A DNA stretch of 61,916 nucleotides from Gnetum montanum (Eukaryota; Streptophyta; Gnetopsida; Gnetales; Gnetaceae): the NCBI GenBank assembly GCA_015680685.1, contig MNCI01004788.1, positions 251,825 through 313,740 on the forward strand, given 5' to 3'. Positions 59,090 to 61,916 of this stretch are shown piece after piece. The number at the start of each line of letters is the position of its first letter. The first letter of the stretch is position 1. A model generated the notes under the pieces. That model had not been told where the DNA came from. It made no database searches and saw only the letters and a list, made by a program, of their open reading frames with translations. The position numbers were made by a program, and so were the translations under genes.

Positions 59090-60320
59090 TATAGAGGGAT
59101 GCTCGAGTATGTATTTCAAAAGCTTTATGAATTTAGTTGATGGATGAGGCCCACATGCATCCAAGTAGTCAAAAAATGTGCTAGAGTTTAAGACAGATGT
59201 ATTGGTGGCCTAGTATGAAGAGGACTATAGGAGAGTATGTATCTTGATGTTCAATTTGCCAATAGGTGAAGATAGAGCATAAGAGACCTAGGGGATATTT
59301 TCATTTCCATAATATTTATAAGTGGAAATGGTATGCCATTAGTATGGATTTCATTGTTGGTCTTCCACGAGCTCATAGTGACCGTGATGCTATATTAGTA
59401 GTTGTTGATTTGTTAACAAAGTCTACCCATTTCCTTGCCACATGATCATCTGTAAGTGTAGTAGAAATTACACATCTCTTTCTTATAGAGATATTACAGT
59501 TGCATGATGTGCCATGATGGAGTATTAGTGATAGAGATGCTTGATTCATGTCACATTTTTTCTAGGAATTTCAGAAGGAGATGGGTACAAAGCTAAATAT
59601 AGGTTCAACATATCATCCACAAACTGATGGTCAAATTGAGTAGGTGAATCAGATTCTAGAAGACATGTTAAGAGCCTGTGCCTTGTAGTAGCACCATATG
59701 AGATTTTATATTTTTGGTCATGTAAAAGACCTTTATGTTGGGATACCATAGAAGATCATCAATAGGTAAGCACAAATTTGGTGAAGTAGACTACAAAGCA
59801 GATTTGGGAGATCTAAGATAGATTGAAAGTTGCATAGGATAGGCAAGAGAAATATGTCAATTGACATCAAAGGATGCTAGAGTTTGCAGTCATAGATCAT
59901 GTATTTCTTCTTGTTTCTCCCTTGAAAGGCCTTACTCAATTTGGTCGAAAAGGGAAATTAGCTCCTAGATACATTGGCCCATTTCATGTGTTATAGTGGA
60001 TTAGGAGAGTGGCCTATCAGCTAGCATTACCTCCTCATTTAGCACATGTCCATGATGTATTTCATGTATCTATGCTATGACATTATGTGCCTAATGAACA
60101 TCATGTGATTAACAATTCAAGGATACAACTACAGTTTGATGTCAATTATGTTGAGTAACCAATAGAGATTGTTAATTGTATGTTGTGATAGCTACATAAT
60201 AAAGTTGTACATATGGTCAAGATTTTATGGAGTAGACATGGATCTTTAAAGGCTACCTGGGAGGTGGAGACTAAGATGTGTGCAGCCCACCTTGAGATCT
60301 TTTGGGAGGAAGATTCTCAA
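59090..60320 (+). pseudogene. pol: Integrase with chromodomain of the chromovirus
   Basis: The core shows SMDFIVGLPRAHSDRDAILV (59340-59400), SDRDA (second catalytic Asp, about 59528) and TYHPQTDGQIE (catalytic Glu, about 59610-59640). At the C-terminus is PPHLAHVHDVFHVSML, then a chromodomain-like HNKVVHMVKILWSRHGSLKA and TWEVE (60195-60268). Chromodomains of this group guide insertion into heterochromatin (family knowledge). Confidence 0.88.
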
Positions 60321-60335
60321 TGAGGGGAGAGTATT

Positions 60336-60655
60336 ACATTAGGTATGGCCATACGCTTATGATTTATACATTATAGGTGGAGTCCTAGGGGGTTTTCGGG
60401 GATGATTTAATGTAATATAAATGTATTTTATATGTTATGAGGTTTCATCTTTATGTTATGATTATGATGTATTTACATGCTTAATTAACATGATTATGTA
60501 CACTAGCCATGTGTGATGTGTTAGATAAGTGAAGTTGCTAGCATAGGTGTTGGATTAGGATACAAGAGCACCTATCTGGTTTTTCTTTATGCTTTATGTG
60601 TGATTTTGGTATGTAGGCATTTTTACTATAGCATTATGTTGCATGATTTTGTTTG
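60336..60655 (+). repeat. 320-bp direct repeat, left copy (probable start of the chromovirus 3' LTR)
   Basis: It follows a polypurine-like TGAGGGGAGAG (60321-60331) right after the chromodomain, where the 3' LTR should start. It begins ACATTAGGTATGGCCATAC and recurs at 61012. Confidence 0.8.
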
Positions 60656-61011
60656 TTGTTTTGACATGTAAATGTGTAGTACATCTAATAAGGATCTTGT
60701 AGGTTCAAATGGATTTCGATTTGGAGTCCTAGTGTGTTTATTACACATGATTAAAGTTTATGGCATTAGTTGTGGAGGAAAAAATAAGAATAGCTTTTGA
60801 AAATCGTTCATTTAAAAAGGAATAAATAATTTAAAAGAAAAAAAAGAGAAAGTGAACTCACATCACGTGAGAAATGCACACCATTGGGTTTTTTTTTTTT
60901 TACTTTATAAAAAGCATAAAGTGCAAGTATAGGTTTTATGTTTGTTTTCTTAATTTTTACCCACTCCCTCACCATCACTTGCCATAGAAATTAGGTTTTG
61001 GATTTCTAAAG

Positions 61012-61332
61012 ACATTAGGTATGGCCATACACTTATGACTTATACATTACAGGTGAAGTACCAGTGGGTTGTCGAGGATGAGTTAATGTAATATAAATGT
61101 ATTTTATATGTTATGAGGATTCATCTTTATGTTATGATTATGATGTTATTACATGCTTAATTAATGTGATAATGTACACTAGCACTATGTGATGTGTTAG
61201 ATAGGTGAGGTTGCTAGCATGGATGTTGGATTGGGATACAAGATCAACTATCTGGTATGTCTTTATGCTTTATGTGTGATTTTGGTATGTAGCCATTTGT
61301 ACAATAGCACTTTGTTGCATGATGTTTGTGTT
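61012..61332 (+). repeat. 320-bp direct repeat, right copy
   Basis: It repeats 60336-60655 with roughly one difference in twelve by eye, start-to-start distance 676 bp. This is either an internal duplication in a long LTR or the beginning of a second LTR. The 356 bp between the copies are AT-rich and contain a T run at 60890-60901. Confidence 0.85.
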
Positions 61333-61916
61333 GGCGACCGTTTGGGACGCGATCGCCAACGAGTGTCCTCGAACAGGATTTAGGTGCCTACTGGTCTCTG
61401 TCAACACCAAGGCCTAGATACCTCCAAATAACTTAGTATTTAATGTGAGTATGTGTGTGTGCTGTTGCGGCGTGCTGTTGTGAGAAATGTGACAATTTCG
61501 TTGTGTGTAAACTATAAATGACTTACTTTAAGAGATTCAGCCAACTTTAACAATTACTGTGAGTTATTGAAAGTTTCCTATTTTGTTCAACTACCTAGTA
61601 TACGCGATCCTTATAATACCTGCTTGTAACAAGTAAAATTTTGCAAAAACATTTGAGCACAACTCCGCAAATCTACTCCTAATTTTCCCCAGAGGAAGAG
61701 GTAGTTCCACAAGAAAACTAGAAATAGAGCAAGATTCAATGGAAATAGACAAAAAAGAAAAGAAAGCAGATTTGTGTGGACCTCAAATATTTAATCAAGG
61801 TAAAATGACACGAGTAAACACTTCGAAATAAAGCTATTCCAAATTCAATATCTACGAATTGTTCAAACCTCCAAGGCTCAACCAAGAAATATCTTCAAGA
61901 CAATCCTACTGTGCTA
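61333..61916. other. CpG-retaining segment at the right edge
   Basis: Base composition changes abruptly: the first 50 bp hold many CpG dinucleotides and an inverted repeat with arms GTTGGCGA (61332-61339) and TCGCCAAC. No coding frame or known element is recognised. It could be the edge of a younger insertion or of low-methylation sequence. Confidence 0.45.

Larger units (their letters stand above)
56180..60335 (+). mobile_element. Chromovirus-type Ty3 retrotransposon, 5'-truncated
   Basis: Plus order: gag with zinc knuckles, protease, RT, RNaseH, integrase and a C-terminal chromodomain, as in the Tekay/Del chromovirus lineage. It is unrelated to the Athila-like elements to the left. No 5' LTR or PBS is visible. 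All frames are broken. Confidence 0.88.

Noticed and set aside
1-61916. tRNA, rRNA or organellar DNA
   Set aside because: Apart from the PBS sequences complementary to tRNA-Asp, no cloverleaf or rRNA-like stretch was noticed by eye. No chloroplast or mitochondrial genes were recognised. A tRNAscan run was not possible.

Overview
This is a stretch of plant nuclear genome, very probably from a large-genome seed plant such as a conifer or other gymnosperm (an inference, not proven). It is AT-rich and CpG-poor and made mostly of old, nested Ty3 LTR retrotransposons. No intact host gene is present. Remains of a multi-exon plant gene lie at both ends on the minus strand: a leucine-rich-repeat receptor kinase of the STRUBBELIG-receptor (SRF) type. 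Its exons are in the correct order, from LRR pieces near 55.3 kb, through a Pro-rich linker (54.35-54.6 kb) and kinase exons (52.9-51.1 kb), to the last two kinase exons at 1.47-1.12 kb. One intron, 51,093 to 1,469, is therefore about 49.6 kb long and holds nearly everything else. The exons carry stops and indels, so the gene is called a pseudogene.

Layout of the nest. Element E (+, LTRs 1669-2576 and 49143-50026) lies in the intron. It has gag and protease remains, no RT-RNaseH-integrase, and a long extra ORF in front of its 3' LTR. That ORF is broken twice. The first break is a block at 8440-36764 made of a minus Athila-like copy (A, 3' LTR 8440-9324), a second minus pol segment (B), an LTR stub with PBS (19640-20124), element C (minus, 20125-28827), a second partial copy of C (28828-29434) and a plus Athila-like copy (D, to 36764). 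The second break is element F (minus, 37665-47586), the most complete element, with a 5-bp target duplication GCCAA. To the right of the receptor-kinase exons lies a different lineage, a 5'-truncated chromovirus (56.2-60.3 kb) with a chromodomain, followed by two 320-bp direct repeats.

The most interesting system is the C/E family. These elements share LTR type, PBS, polypurine tract and gag with the Athila-like copies A, B, D and F. They lack pol and carry, in the envelope-gene position, a roughly 1000-codon ORF. Its N-terminal half resembles the plant Transposase_32 ('putative plant transposon protein') family and its C-terminal half is coiled-coil-like. In C the ORF has a 67-bp phase-2 intron with good splice signals. 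It is also preceded by its own promoter-like module: GATATC sites spaced exactly 14 bp apart plus a TATA box. Every LTR of the group in the window shows the same array and TATA box, and E keeps the same internal module and splice acceptor. This suggests a non-autonomous retroelement with a separately promoted, spliced accessory gene that would depend on pol supplied by relatives such as F.

Decay has a clear pattern: many in-frame stops are TAG or TAA where relatives have Gln, or TGA where Arg is likely. This fits C-to-T deamination of methylated cytosine. A lone, undamaged aldo-keto reductase exon (53440-53612, +) inside an intron of the receptor-kinase pseudogene stands out against that decay.
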